From: Lachnospira rogosae
Lineage (GTDB): Bacteria; Bacillota; Clostridia; Lachnospirales; Lachnospiraceae
Reading direction: 5' to 3'
DNA: 64,000 nucleotides
Assembly: GCF_040096455.1 (NCBI RefSeq)
Contig: NZ_JBBMER010000004.1
Span: 186,001-250,000, forward strand
Shown: one piece after another, positions 10,201 through 17,324 of the stretch
Layout: every line of letters starts with the position of its first letter
Position numbering within the stretch: the first letter of the stretch is position 1
The notes under the pieces: model-generated
The model's database searches: none
Seen by the model: the letters and a program-made list of their open reading frames with translations, nothing else
Told to the model about the DNA's origin: nothing
Program-made: the position numbers and the translations under genes

Positions 10201-10959
10201 TGTGAATATGACAGTGCCAGGGCGTTTGAGAGAGCTGGTGCAGATACTATTGTCAAAGTATTCAAGAACCTTGATGCTGCAAGCATAAGAGAATCTGTTG
10301 ATGAATTTGAAAAAGCAATTAACCAGTCACAGATTATTATGTTCCCAGGTGGATTTTCAGCAGGTGATGAACCAGATGGTTCTGCTAAGTTCTTTGCAAC
10401 AGCCTTCCGTAATGCTAAGATGAAGGAAGCAGTTGAGAAGCTCCTTAATGAAAGAGATGGCCTTGCACTTGGTATATGTAATGGTTTCCAGGCTCTTATC
10501 AAGCTTGGTTTAGTGCCTAATGGCAAGATTACAGGACAGGATTCTAATTCACCTACACTTACATTTAACACAATTAACCGTCACATCTCTAAGATGGTAT
10601 ATACAAAGGTTGTTACTAATAAGAGTCCTTGGCTTGCAGAAGCAAAGCTTGGCGGAGTATACTGCAATCCAGCTTCACATGGTGAAGGAAGATTTGTTGC
10701 ACCTAAGGAATGGCTTGATAAGCTCTTTGAAAATGGTCAGGTAGCAACACAGTACTGTGACCCGGAAGGCAATGTATCTATGGACGAAGAATGGAATGTC
10801 AATGGCTCATATATGGCTATTGAGGGTATCACAAGCCCGGACGGAAGATGCTTAGGTAAGATGGCACATTCTGAAAGACGTGGTGATTCTGTAGCTATTA
10901 ACATCTATGGCGAACAGGATATTAAGATATTCGAGTCAGGTGTTAAGTACTTTAAGTAA
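7207..10959 (+). CDS. purL: Phosphoribosylformylglycinamidine synthase, single-chain PurL
   Basis: Catalyses the ATP- and glutamine-dependent conversion of FGAR to FGAM in purine synthesis. At 1250 residues it is the long form that carries the PurS-like N-terminus, two AIRS-like synthetase halves (DTYWSDHCRHTTF; HNHPTEIEPFGGAATCLGG) and a C-terminal class I glutaminase in one chain. The glutaminase triad is visible as Cys1091 (GICNGFQ), His1158 and Glu1160 (SHGEGRF). The ATG follows AAAGGA with normal spacing. No other purine gene is in the window and no purine riboswitch was recognised in the 136-nt upstream gap. A strong terminator follows. Confidence 0.97.
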   Translation: MSGVKRVFVEKKKPFAVNAKELHDEITGYLGIKTITDVRVLIRYDIENLSDETYKKALTTVFAEPPVDDVYENEFKASDDDFVFSVEYLPGQFDQRADSAEQCVKFLNENETPVIKTATTYIISGKLTDDDKAKIKNHCINPVDSRVADEKLPDTLVTKFDTPADVVVFDGFKDMSGDKLKELYDSLGLAMTFKDFKFIQDYFKNEENRDPSMTEIRVLDTYWSDHCRHTTFATELKNVEFKDGYYRAPMEETYNKYLADRAVIYKDRKDKFVCLMDLALMGMKKLKAEGKLEDQEESDEINACSIVVPVEIDGKTEEWLVNFKNETHNHPTEIEPFGGAATCLGGAIRDPLSGRTYVYQAMRITGAADPTVPVADTLHGKLPQRKIVTEAAHGYSSYGNQIGLATGYVKEIYHPDYVAKRMEIGAVIAAAPRSAVKRENSDPGDIIILLGGRTGRDGCGGATGSSKVHTEESIETCGAEVQKGNAPTERKMQRLFRRPEVTKLIKKCNDFGAGGVSVAIGELAAGLTVDLDKVPKKYEGLDGTELAISESQERMAVVVDPADVKAFLEYATEENLEAVEVAVVTEEPRLVLNWRGKDIVNISRAFLDTNGAHQETSVLVDIPDDKANYLEAKPVDDVKGRWLKTLADLNECSQKGLVERFDGSIGAGSVLMPFGGKYQLTETQAMVAKLPVLKGKCDTVTMMAYGFDPYLSKWSPYHGAMYAVTDSVAKIVAAGGDYSKIRFTYQEYFRRMTEDPSRWSQPFAALLGAYEAQIGLGLPSIGGKDSMSGTFEHIDVPPTLCSFAIDVAKEQDIITPELKKAGNILVRFDIERDKYDLPVFSQIKELYSSIHEAIKSKAIVSAYVLDANGLVPAISKMAFGNMLGVAVEPSVSKEELFAPAYGCIVAEVDSSKLLEIKAAYTKVGTVTEEAKFTYEDVSINIEEALSVWKDTLEGVFPTKVSKETDRVESPVYSKGNVYVCKNKVAKPTVFIPVFPGTNCEYDSARAFERAGADTIVKVFKNLDAASIRESVDEFEKAINQSQIIMFPGGFSAGDEPDGSAKFFATAFRNAKMKEAVEKLLNERDGLALGICNGFQALIKLGLVPNGKITGQDSNSPTLTFNTINRHISKMVYTKVVTNKSPWLAEAKLGGVYCNPASHGEGRFVAPKEWLDKLFENGQVATQYCDPEGNVSMDEEWNVNGSYMAIEGITSPDGRCLGKMAHSERRGDSVAINIYGEQDIKIFESGVKYFK

Positions 10960-11007
10960 ATAGAATAACTATCTGTGCGTAAGAACAGAATATTGTAAAT
11001 TATAAAA

Positions 11008-11076
11008 TCCTGATGTATATTATACGGGTAAGCCTTGACTGACAAAGGTTTGTATAGTGTACATCAGGAGTTTTTT
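11008..11076 (+). terminator. Intrinsic terminator after purL
   Basis: An 18-bp arm at 11008-11025 pairs with 11052-11069 with only G-U exceptions. The loop holds a second short stem (AAGCCTT/AAGGTTT). TTTTTT follows at 11071-11076. Confidence 0.9.
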
Positions 11077-11113
11077 ATGTAGAATCAGGATAATAAAAAG
11101 TAATAAAAAGCTG

Positions 11114-11142
11114 TTGACAAAATAACTAAGTTAGGCTATTAT
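11114..11142 (+). promoter_or_regulatory. Sigma-A-type promoter of the DUF2325-DUF3793-flavodoxin genes
   Basis: TTGACA at 11114-11119 and TATTAT at 11137-11142 are separated by 17 nt. A GTTAG-N6-CTAAC palindrome starts eight bases downstream, around the expected transcription start, so metal-dependent repression is likely. Confidence 0.65.
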
Positions 11143-11149
11143 AATGATA

Positions 11150-11165
11150 GTTAGTAACAGCTAAC
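11150..11165. promoter_or_regulatory. GTTAG-N6-CTAAC operator-like palindrome
   Basis: GTTAGTAACAGCTAAC sits just downstream of the -10 box. The same arm and spacing pattern recurs at 11223 and at the feoA promoter (12951-12966), which suggests one regulator for the locus. Confidence 0.55.
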
Positions 11166-11187
11166 GCATATGCCTTTATATTTATTT

Positions 11188-11206
11188 AACGGGTCCTCGA
11201 CCCGTT
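11188..11206 (+). promoter_or_regulatory. Perfect 8-bp hairpin in the leader of the DUF2325 gene
   Basis: AACGGGTC, a three-base loop CTC, and GACCCGTT form a perfect hairpin about 100 nt before the start codon. The bases after it (TATTTAAA) are not a strong U-run, so termination is doubtful. It may be an attenuator or a stability element. Confidence 0.4.
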
Positions 11207-11222
11207 TATTTAAAAGTTATAG

Positions 11223-11259
11223 GTTAGTAATAACTAACACAAGTTAGAATAAAACTAAC
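11223..11259. promoter_or_regulatory. Two further GTTAG/CTAAC palindromes in the leader
   Basis: GTTAGTAATAACTAAC at 11223-11238 has six-base arms. GTTAGAATAAAACTAAC at 11243-11259 has five-base arms with a seven-base centre. Both lie between the promoter and the first gene, so repressor binding here could add a roadblock. Confidence 0.5.
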
Positions 11260-11307
11260 AGTGAAATGTATACTATATATCTATTTAGCAGGATGAGGAG
11301 GACTAAT

Positions 11308-11604
11308 ATGAGTGTAGTTATAATTGGCGGTAATGAATGTATGGTATGTCAATATGAGAAGATATGTAAACAGCATGGCTGTAAAGCCAAGGTATTTGTT
11401 AAGGAGAAGAGTGGCTTTGGCAAGAAGATTGGCAACCCTGACCTTATGATACTTTTTACTAACACAGTATCACATAAAATGGTACATAGTGCTGTTACAG
11501 AAGCAAAGAGCAAGGACATTCGGATTGTGCGTTCACATTCAAGCAGTGCTTCATCACTTAATGCAGTTCTTCAGGAATATGTAGCAGACGGAAAGGCTTG
11601 TTAA
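11308..11604 (+). CDS. DUF2325-family small cysteine-rich protein
   Basis: A 98-residue protein whose beginning SVVIIGGNECM and alternating beta/alpha pattern match DUF2325. Cys11, 14, 20 and 25 (ECMVCQYEKICKQHGC) form a cluster that could bind a metal. The role is not known; its place at the head of a transcript carrying iron-type operators suggests metal handling or sensing. GAGGAGG at 11295-11301 positions ATG 11308, and the in-frame ATG at 11266 has no such site. The DUF3793 gene follows after 57 nt. Confidence 0.7.
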   Translation: MSVVIIGGNECMVCQYEKICKQHGCKAKVFVKEKSGFGKKIGNPDLMILFTNTVSHKMVHSAVTEAKSKDIRIVRSHSSSASSLNAVLQEYVADGKAC

Positions 11605-11661
11605 TTGTAACTGACACAGACAGCAGGCAGAGTAATGCGTAATATAAGGAATGGAGATTAT

Positions 11662-12222
11662 ATGCTTAGAAAGCTGGAGAATGAGATTGTAAAAGAATGT
11701 GCACCTACATTGGCTGGAATTAAGATGGCTAATCTTTTTAATTATAGATTTGTATCAGAAGATGAATTCGATTCTGAGATTAAGACTGCCAATATGAACC
11801 TTAATGAGAAGGGCGTATATATAGAAGTCTTAAGAAAGACAGATATGAGTTCATTGATATATGTATACAGACCAAGTATGTTATTTAAGGCAGTCAATAA
11901 TGATGATGTATGGAATATACTATCCAGCTATGGATACATAGAACGAAGTATACAGGCATGTATTAATACACTTAAGGAACGTCTTATGACACAGCCCTGT
12001 TTTCCACACGAGATAGGTTTATTTCTTGGATATCCTGTAGAAGATGTAAAGGAGTTCATTTTTAATAAAGGACAGAACTGCAAATGTTGTGGTGTGTGGA
12101 AGGTATATTACAATGAACAGGAAAGTGTCAGAACATTTGCAAGATTCAAGAAATGTTCTGAGGTATATCAGAAGGTCTTTATAGGAGGACGAACATTAAA
12201 TCAGTTGACCGTGAATATATGA
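11662..12222 (+). CDS. DUF3793-family protein
   Basis: A 186-residue soluble protein matching the DUF3793 pattern: N-terminal LRKLENEIVKECAPTLAGIKMANLF, then HEIGLFLGYPVEDVKEFI and CKCCGVWKVYY near the C-terminus. The family is common in Clostridia beside flavodoxin and iron genes, as here, but its biochemical role is unknown. ATG 11662 has a purine-rich site (AAGGAATGGAGA) ahead of it; the in-frame ATG at 11635 is less well placed. The flavodoxin gene follows after 57 nt, probably in the same transcript. Confidence 0.75.
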   Translation: MLRKLENEIVKECAPTLAGIKMANLFNYRFVSEDEFDSEIKTANMNLNEKGVYIEVLRKTDMSSLIYVYRPSMLFKAVNNDDVWNILSSYGYIERSIQACINTLKERLMTQPCFPHEIGLFLGYPVEDVKEFIFNKGQNCKCCGVWKVYYNEQESVRTFARFKKCSEVYQKVFIGGRTLNQLTVNI

Positions 12223-12279
12223 TTCACTCAACATATATGTGCACAAGCATTAAATTAAAGCAATAATGGAGGAATGATA

Positions 12280-12702
12280 ATGAGTAAAGTTGCAGTTGTA
12301 TATTGGAGCGGAACAGGTAATACAGAGGCTATGGCCAATGCTGTTGCTGAGGGAGCAAAGGAAAAAGGAGCAGAAGTAACATTATTCACTGCTTCAGAAT
12401 TCTCATCAGCAAAGGTTGCAGAATTCGACGGAATAGCTTTCGGATGCCCTGCTATGGGAGCAGAAAATCTTGAAGAGTCAGAATTTGAGCCGATGTTTAC
12501 AGACTGTGAAGCGGCACTTTCAGGAAAGAAGATAGCACTCTTTGGTTCTTACGGCTGGGGAAGCGGAGAATGGATGGATGACTGGGCAGAAAGAAGCAGG
12601 AATGCTGGTGCTGACCTTAGCTGTGACCCGGTAATCTGTAATGAAGCTCCTGATGATGAAGCTGTAAGCAATTGCAAGGATCTTGGTGCTTCTCTTGCAT
12701 AA
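12280..12702 (+). CDS. Flavodoxin
   Basis: A short-chain flavodoxin of 140 residues. The FMN phosphate-binding loop is WSGTGNTEAMA near residues 8-18, and the second FMN loop GSYGWGSGEWMDDW lies near 88-101. Flavodoxins replace ferredoxin as electron carriers when iron is short, which fits the iron-type operators upstream. GGAGG at 12268-12272 is seven bases before ATG 12280 but only one base before the alternative ATG 12274, so the later start is used. Confidence 0.93.
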   Translation: MSKVAVVYWSGTGNTEAMANAVAEGAKEKGAEVTLFTASEFSSAKVAEFDGIAFGCPAMGAENLEESEFEPMFTDCEAALSGKKIALFGSYGWGSGEWMDDWAERSRNAGADLSCDPVICNEAPDDEAVSNCKDLGASLA

Positions 12703-12851
12703 TCAGAGTGTATGTACAATTAAGAATATGCATAGTTAATGTATGTGTATAATCAGATATGTGCATAATATAAAGTAATATAATGAATATATTAATAAGT
12801 GACATATTTATTCTGGACACTTCCCAATATAATATTAATTAGTGAGTAATG

Positions 12852-12889
12852 ACCGCATACATATTAATTTTACTGTATATGTATGCGGT
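12852..12889 (+). terminator. Probable terminator between flavodoxin and feoA
   Basis: A perfect 13-bp inverted repeat, ACCGCATACATAT at 12852-12864 and its complement at 12877-12889, is followed by TATTATGTG, a weak U-tract. The rest of the 319-nt gap holds A+T-rich sequence and the feoA promoter. Confidence 0.6.
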
Positions 12890-12934
12890 TATTATGTGAA
12901 AATTAATAATATGAAAATTTTCTTAAAATGGTAA

Positions 12935-12968
12935 TTGACATCTAATAAGTGTTAGTATATACTAACAC
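12935..12968 (+). promoter_or_regulatory. feoA promoter overlapped by a perfect 20-bp palindrome
   Basis: TTGACA at 12935-12940 and TATACT at 12958-12963 are 17 nt apart. The -10 box lies inside GTGTTAGTATATACTAACAC (12949-12968), a perfect palindrome containing the GTTAG-N6-CTAAC core. A repressor bound here would block RNA polymerase, so metal-dependent repression of feo is the expected logic. Confidence 0.75.
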
Positions 12969-13020
12969 AGTAGCAAATGAAAAACATTATCAACATAGAT
13001 ACAGATAGGAGTGATAAGTT

Positions 13021-13230
13021 ATGCCATTATCAATGATAGGTGAGGGAGAGACAGCAACAATCACAAGGATTGGTGGGAAAGAAGAGACGAGAAGATTTCT
13101 TGAGAATCTAGGCTTTGTAGTTGGAGCTATAGTGACGGTCATTTCTAAGACTGGCGGTAATGTTATAGTTAATATTAAAGAATCACGAGTAGCTATAGGA
13201 AGCGATATGGCTTCAAAGATTATGGTATAA
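13021..13230 (+). CDS. feoA: FeoA-family protein (first copy)
   Basis: A 69-residue SH3-like FeoA protein (IGEGETATITRIGGKEETRRFLENLGF, then GGNVIVNIKESRVAIGSDMASKIMV). FeoA is a cytoplasmic accessory factor of the FeoB ferrous iron transporter. It is the first gene after the palindrome-covered promoter, with ribosome site AGGAG before the ATG, and a second feoA follows after 63 nt. Two feoA copies ahead of feoB are common in Clostridia. Confidence 0.9.
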   Translation: MPLSMIGEGETATITRIGGKEETRRFLENLGFVVGAIVTVISKTGGNVIVNIKESRVAIGSDMASKIMV

Positions 13231-13293
13231 AGACTTGAGTTTCAAGCCTCTATATAGATATTCACAATATTTTAATGAGAAGGAGAGATTAAG

Positions 13294-13512
13294 ATGACTT
13301 TAAAGGAAGTTGCTGTTGGTCAGACTGTTAAAGTTGCTAAGCTTAATGGTGAAGGTCCGGTTAAGAGAAGAATTATGGACATGGGAATCACTAAAGGCGT
13401 AGAAGTCTATGTCAGAAAAGTTGCACCATTGGGAGATCCAATAGAAGTAACAGTACGAGGATATGAGTTATCACTTCGTAAGGCAGATGCAGCTATGATA
13501 GAGGTAAATTAA
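13294..13512 (+). CDS. feoA: FeoA-family protein (second copy)
   Basis: A 72-residue FeoA homologue with the classic pattern LKEVAVGQTVKVAKLNGEGPVKRRIMDMGITKG and GDPIEVTVRGYELSLRKADA. It is closer to canonical FeoA than the first copy. AAGGAGAG lies before ATG 13294. It ends 107 nt before feoB; that gap contains a weaker GTTAG-N6-CTAAT element and no clear terminator, so the three genes are probably one operon. Confidence 0.92.
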   Translation: MTLKEVAVGQTVKVAKLNGEGPVKRRIMDMGITKGVEVYVRKVAPLGDPIEVTVRGYELSLRKADAAMIEVN

Positions 13513-13533
13513 TATTTATTTTTTTGCCAAAAG

Positions 13534-13548
13534 GTTAGCATTAACTAA
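13534..13548. promoter_or_regulatory. Weak GTTAG-N6-CTAA element upstream of feoB
   Basis: GTTAGCATTAACTAA repeats the arms and spacing of the operators upstream but lacks the final C. It could be a degenerate copy or chance in A+T-rich sequence. Confidence 0.25.
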
Positions 13549-13619
13549 TTATAGCAAGCATAATCTAAATGAAGAAAGTTACAACTAATTATTAACTCAT
13601 TAAGAAAAGAGGTAAAAGA

Positions 13620-16106
13620 ATGTCAATTAAGATTGCATTAGCAGGTAACCCTAACTGCGGTAAAACAACATTGTTTAATGCTCTTACAGGTTCTAACCAG
13701 TTCGTAGGTAACTGGCCAGGTGTTACTGTAGAGAAGAAGGAAGGTAGATTAAAGGGACATAAAGATGTTGCCATTATGGATTTACCAGGTATTTACTCAC
13801 TTTCTCCATATACATTAGAGGAAGTTGTAGCAAGAAATTATCTTATTAATGAAAGACCAGATGCTATCATCAATATTGTTGATGGTACTAACATTGAAAG
13901 AAACTTATATCTTTCAACACAGATTATGGAACTTGGTATTCCGGTAATTATGGCTGTTAATATGATCGACCTTTTAGCTAAGAATGGTATTGAACTTAAC
14001 ATTGCAAAGCTTTCAGAGAAGCTTGGCTGTGAAGTAGTTGAAATATCAGCTCTTAAGGGAACTGGTATTAAGGAAGCGGCAGAAAAGGCTGTAAAGCTTG
14101 CTGAGTCTAAGAAGGTTAATAAGCTTGCACATAAATTCAGTGATGAAGTTGAATCTGTTATCGAAGCAGTTGAAGATAAGATTGGTCTTGATGTAGTAGA
14201 AGAACAGAAGAGATTTTTCGCTATCAAGTTATTAGAGAAAGATGACAAAATCGGACAGCTTATGTCTAGTGTACCTGATGTTACAGCAGAGATTGATAAA
14301 CTTGAGAAAGATTTTGATGATGATACAGAAAGTATTATCACCAATGAAAGATATACATACATTTCATCAATTATTGGAGAGTGTGTAAAGAAGGCTCATT
14401 CTAAGGATAAGCTTACAACATCTGATAAGATTGATAAAATCGTAACTAACAGAATATTAGCACTTCCTATATTCGCAGTAGTTATGTTCTTAGTATATTA
14501 CATTGCTATGGTAACAGTTGGTACAGCAGCTACAGACTGGGCTAACGATGGTTTATTTGGTGATGGTTTCCACCTTTTCGGTATCGGTACTTCAGCTTAT
14601 GAAGAAGTAGCTGACGAATATGGCGATTCAGATGAAATCATTGCAGCATATGTAGAAAGCCTTGGTTCTAAGGGCGAAGCAATAGCAGATGCTATTGATA
14701 CAGAAGCAGAAGACTATGACTCAGAAGATGCTGTTAAGGCTCTTACAACTCTTAAGTCTATGGTTAAGTCATCAGATTCAGTTGATTATACTGTAGAAGA
14801 TGATGAAACACTTGCAACAGAAGATTTCACAGCAGATGCTGATGATATTAAAGAAGCTATTAACCTCGCTATCGAATATGATGGTACAGCTCCAGATCCG
14901 GCAGATTATGGCATATGGGTTCCTGGTATCCCAGTTCTTATTGGTGACGGACTCGATGCAATCGGTTGTGCAGATTGGTTAAATGGTCTTATTCTTGATG
15001 GTATTGTAGCCGGTGTTGGTGCTGTACTTGGTTTCGTTCCTCAGATGTTAGTATTATTCTTATTACTTGCTATCTTAGAGGCTTGCGGATATATGGCACG
15101 TATCGCATTCATTATGGATAGAATCTTTAGAAGATTCGGTCTTTCAGGTAAGTCATTCATACCTATCCTTATCGGTACAGGTTGTGGTGTTCCTGGTATT
15201 ATGGCTTCTCGTACAATCGAGAACGAAAGAGACCGTCGTATGACAATTATGACAACAACATTTATACCTTGTGGTGCTAAGACACCATTCATCGCTATGA
15301 TTGCAGGTGCTATCTTTGGTGGTTCACCTTGGGTTGCAACATCAGCGTACTTCATCGGTATGGCAGCAATTATCGTATCAGGTATTATTTTAAAGAAGAC
15401 AAAGTTATTCAGCGGAGATCCAGCACCATTCGTTATGGAACTTCCTGCATATCATATTCCAACAGTTGGCAACGTACTTAGAAGTATGTGGGAGCGTGGC
15501 TGGTCATTCATCAAGAAGGCTGGTACAATTATCCTTCTTTCTACAATCGTTGTATGGTTCACAACATATTTTGGATTTGCTGATGACGGATTCAGAATGT
15601 TAGCAGAAGATGAAATTGATATGAGTATTTTAGCTAAGATTGGTAATGCAATCGGCTGGATATTCACTCCACTTGGATGGGGTAACTGGCAGGCAGCCGT
15701 TGCTTCAATCACAGGACTTGTAGCTAAGGAAAATATCGTTGGTACTATGGGTATCCTTTACGGTGGTGGAGATGTATCTCCATATGCAGCACTTGCACTT
15801 GCATTTACTAAGTTAGCAGGTTTCTCATTCCTTACATTCAACCTTCTCTGTGCTCCTTGTTTCGCAGCAATCGGTGCTATTAAGAGAGAGATGAACAGTG
15901 CTAAATGGACTTGGATAGCAATTGGTTACCAGTGTGGATTTGCATATGTAGTATCACTTTGCATCTACAATATCGGAAGCCTTATCGCTGATGGAGTATT
16001 TAGTATCTGGACAGTTGTAGCATTTGTATTAGTAGCTGGTTTCCTTTATCTTTTATTCAGACCAACAAAGGAAGCGGAAGAATACAAGAAAGCAGCAGCT
16101 AACTAA
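13620..16106 (+). CDS. feoB: FeoB ferrous iron transporter with a large acidic insert
   Basis: GTP-gated membrane transporter for Fe(II), 828 residues. The N-terminal G domain has GNPNCGKTT (9-17), the FeoB signature NWPGVTVEKKEG, DLPGIYSL and NMID. The membrane part has the gate motifs GCGVPGIMASRTIENERDRR and FIPCGAKTPF. Between the first membrane helix and the next hydrophobic region (about residues 304-436) is an unusually long, acidic segment rich in Asp and Glu, which accounts for the length above the usual 650-780. Upstream feoA copies and the downstream Cys-rich protein complete the system. Confidence 0.96.
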   Translation: MSIKIALAGNPNCGKTTLFNALTGSNQFVGNWPGVTVEKKEGRLKGHKDVAIMDLPGIYSLSPYTLEEVVARNYLINERPDAIINIVDGTNIERNLYLSTQIMELGIPVIMAVNMIDLLAKNGIELNIAKLSEKLGCEVVEISALKGTGIKEAAEKAVKLAESKKVNKLAHKFSDEVESVIEAVEDKIGLDVVEEQKRFFAIKLLEKDDKIGQLMSSVPDVTAEIDKLEKDFDDDTESIITNERYTYISSIIGECVKKAHSKDKLTTSDKIDKIVTNRILALPIFAVVMFLVYYIAMVTVGTAATDWANDGLFGDGFHLFGIGTSAYEEVADEYGDSDEIIAAYVESLGSKGEAIADAIDTEAEDYDSEDAVKALTTLKSMVKSSDSVDYTVEDDETLATEDFTADADDIKEAINLAIEYDGTAPDPADYGIWVPGIPVLIGDGLDAIGCADWLNGLILDGIVAGVGAVLGFVPQMLVLFLLLAILEACGYMARIAFIMDRIFRRFGLSGKSFIPILIGTGCGVPGIMASRTIENERDRRMTIMTTTFIPCGAKTPFIAMIAGAIFGGSPWVATSAYFIGMAAIIVSGIILKKTKLFSGDPAPFVMELPAYHIPTVGNVLRSMWERGWSFIKKAGTIILLSTIVVWFTTYFGFADDGFRMLAEDEIDMSILAKIGNAIGWIFTPLGWGNWQAAVASITGLVAKENIVGTMGILYGGGDVSPYAALALAFTKLAGFSFLTFNLLCAPCFAAIGAIKREMNSAKWTWIAIGYQCGFAYVVSLCIYNIGSLIADGVFSIWTVVAFVLVAGFLYLLFRPTKEAEEYKKAAAN

Positions 16107-16138
16107 GATTACTTCCTAATCATAATTATATAAGTGTT

Positions 16139-16163
16139 CAATCCGTCACTAAGTGGCGGATTG
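16139..16163 (+). terminator. Hairpin after feoB, possible weak terminator
   Basis: CAATCCGTCAC and GTGGCGGATTG pair with one G-U around a three-base loop. Only a broken T-tract (GATATATATTTTATT) follows, so read-through into the small Cys-rich gene is plausible. Confidence 0.45.
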
Positions 16164-16229
16164 GATATATATTTTATTCATCAGATATAGCGGCAGATGT
16201 CAGAGTTGGTGTAAGAATGGAGGATTAAT

Positions 16230-16361
16230 ATGGGTACAGTAATCGTATTGGTGGTATTGGTGGTAATTGTAGCCGCTATTGTGTATACAATGGTTAAAGG
16301 CAAGAAGAATGGCAAACATTCATGCGGTGGAGATTGTGGTCATTGTGGAGGCTGCCACTAG
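16230..16361 (+). CDS. FeoB-associated Cys-rich membrane protein
   Basis: A 43-residue protein with one N-terminal transmembrane helix (VIVLVVLVVIVAAIVYTMV), a short basic linker, and a cysteine-rich tail with the pattern CGGDCGHCGGCH (Cys at about 32, 36, 39 and 42). This is the small FeoB partner family found after feoB in many Firmicutes, thought to aid iron handling at the membrane. ATGGAGGATT places the start ATG at 16230. The Fur-family gene follows after 14 nt. Confidence 0.9.
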   Translation: MGTVIVLVVLVVIVAAIVYTMVKGKKNGKHSCGGDCGHCGGCH

Positions 16362-16375
16362 GATAGGAGGCATTA

Positions 16376-16834
16376 ATGCAGAAATACTATTCATGTGATA
16401 AAAATGCTTCTGAAGTAGTTGGCTATGAAAGAAGCGAAATGCAGAAGGACATAATTCTGCAAAGATTAAGAAACAGGGGATGCAGAATAACGAAACAGAG
16501 AATGATGCTTTTAGACATTATTCTTAATGAAGAATGTTCGTGCTGCAAAGAAATATATTATAAGGCATCAAAGCTTGATCCTAATATTGGAACAGCTACA
16601 GTATACCGTATGATTAATACACTTGAGGAGATTGGTGCTATTAACAGAAGAAATATGTACCGTGTATCGTGTGGAAGCGAATGTAATATGAACAACACAT
16701 ACACAGTTGAGTTTGACGATAATTCAGTAATCAATCTGTCAGCCAGCAAATGGAACCAGATAGTGCAGAAGGGTTTAACAGCTTGTGGTTACATAGACAG
16801 TAAGACAGTTAAGAGTATAACAGGAGGGCCATAA
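16376..16834 (+). CDS. Fur-family transcriptional regulator with a shortened sensor domain
   Basis: A 152-residue protein. The winged-helix part is clear: LRNRGCRITKQRMMLLDIIL, then IGTATVYRMINTLEEIGAI (residues ~50-85). The C-terminal half lacks the HHHDH and CxxC metal-ligand segments of canonical Fur; it reads instead as a short beta domain after SCGSEC. Position directly behind feoB and the Cys-rich protein suggests regulation of iron or metal genes. AGGAGG at 16365-16370 precedes the ATG. Its last codons lie in the 5' arm of the terminator. Confidence 0.8.
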   Translation: MQKYYSCDKNASEVVGYERSEMQKDIILQRLRNRGCRITKQRMMLLDIILNEECSCCKEIYYKASKLDPNIGTATVYRMINTLEEIGAINRRNMYRVSCGSECNMNNTYTVEFDDNSVINLSASKWNQIVQKGLTACGYIDSKTVKSITGGP

Positions 16835-16855
16835 TAATAATGTCCCTCCTGTTTT
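16819..16855 (+). terminator. Intrinsic terminator at the end of the feo cluster
   Basis: AACAGGAGGG (16819-16828) pairs perfectly with CCCTCCTGTT (16844-16853), followed by TTTTT including the arm end. The 5' arm overlaps the last codons of the Fur-family gene. Confidence 0.9.
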
Positions 16856-16979
16856 TGATAAAGTTTCTCAATTAATAAAAAATATGTGGTAAAACTAAAA
16901 AGTATGGTATAAGATAATACCTAAACAAAAATCAAAGTCAATTACGTCAGGCAGATGTTAATTGGGAATGGAGGATAAG

Positions 16980-17291
16980 ATGAAAAACGTATTTAAGAAA
17001 ATCGATGGAGTTAAGACAGGAATATTTGCAGCAGGTGTACTTTTTGGTACAGCAGGAATTAAGATATTATCAAGCCAGGATGCTAAGAAGGTATACACGA
17101 ACTGTACAGCAGCAGTTCTTCGTGCTAAGAAGTGTGTAATGAAGACAGCAACAACAATTCAGGAGAATGCTGGTGATATCTATGCGGAGGCTAAGGCTAT
17201 CAACGATGAGAGAGAAGCAGCAGAAGAAGTTGTAGATGATACAGTAGAATTAAACGAAGTATCAGAAGAAACAGAAAGCACAGAGCAGTAA
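16980..17291 (+). CDS. Small membrane-associated protein (DUF6110-like) upstream of the P-type ATPase
   Basis: A 103-residue protein with a hydrophobic segment (GIFAAGVLFGTAGIKIL, about 15-31), a basic middle with Cys37 and Cys48, and a strongly acidic C-terminal tail. It resembles the DUF6110 proteins that precede heavy-metal P-type ATPases in Clostridia; that match is from memory of the pattern, and the function is unknown. GGAGG at 16970-16974 supports ATG 16980 over the in-frame TTG at 16962. The ATPase gene begins 33 nt after its stop. Confidence 0.65.
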   Translation: MKNVFKKIDGVKTGIFAAGVLFGTAGIKILSSQDAKKVYTNCTAAVLRAKKCVMKTATTIQENAGDIYAEAKAINDEREAAEEVVDDTVELNEVSEETESTEQ

Positions 17292-17324
17292 TAATATGCT
17301 GGAATAAGTGCTAAGAGGCAGAAT

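Noticed and set aside
9113..10744. Plus-strand frames inside purL
   Set aside because: They overlap a complete, conserved PurL frame and have no ribosome sites or family features.
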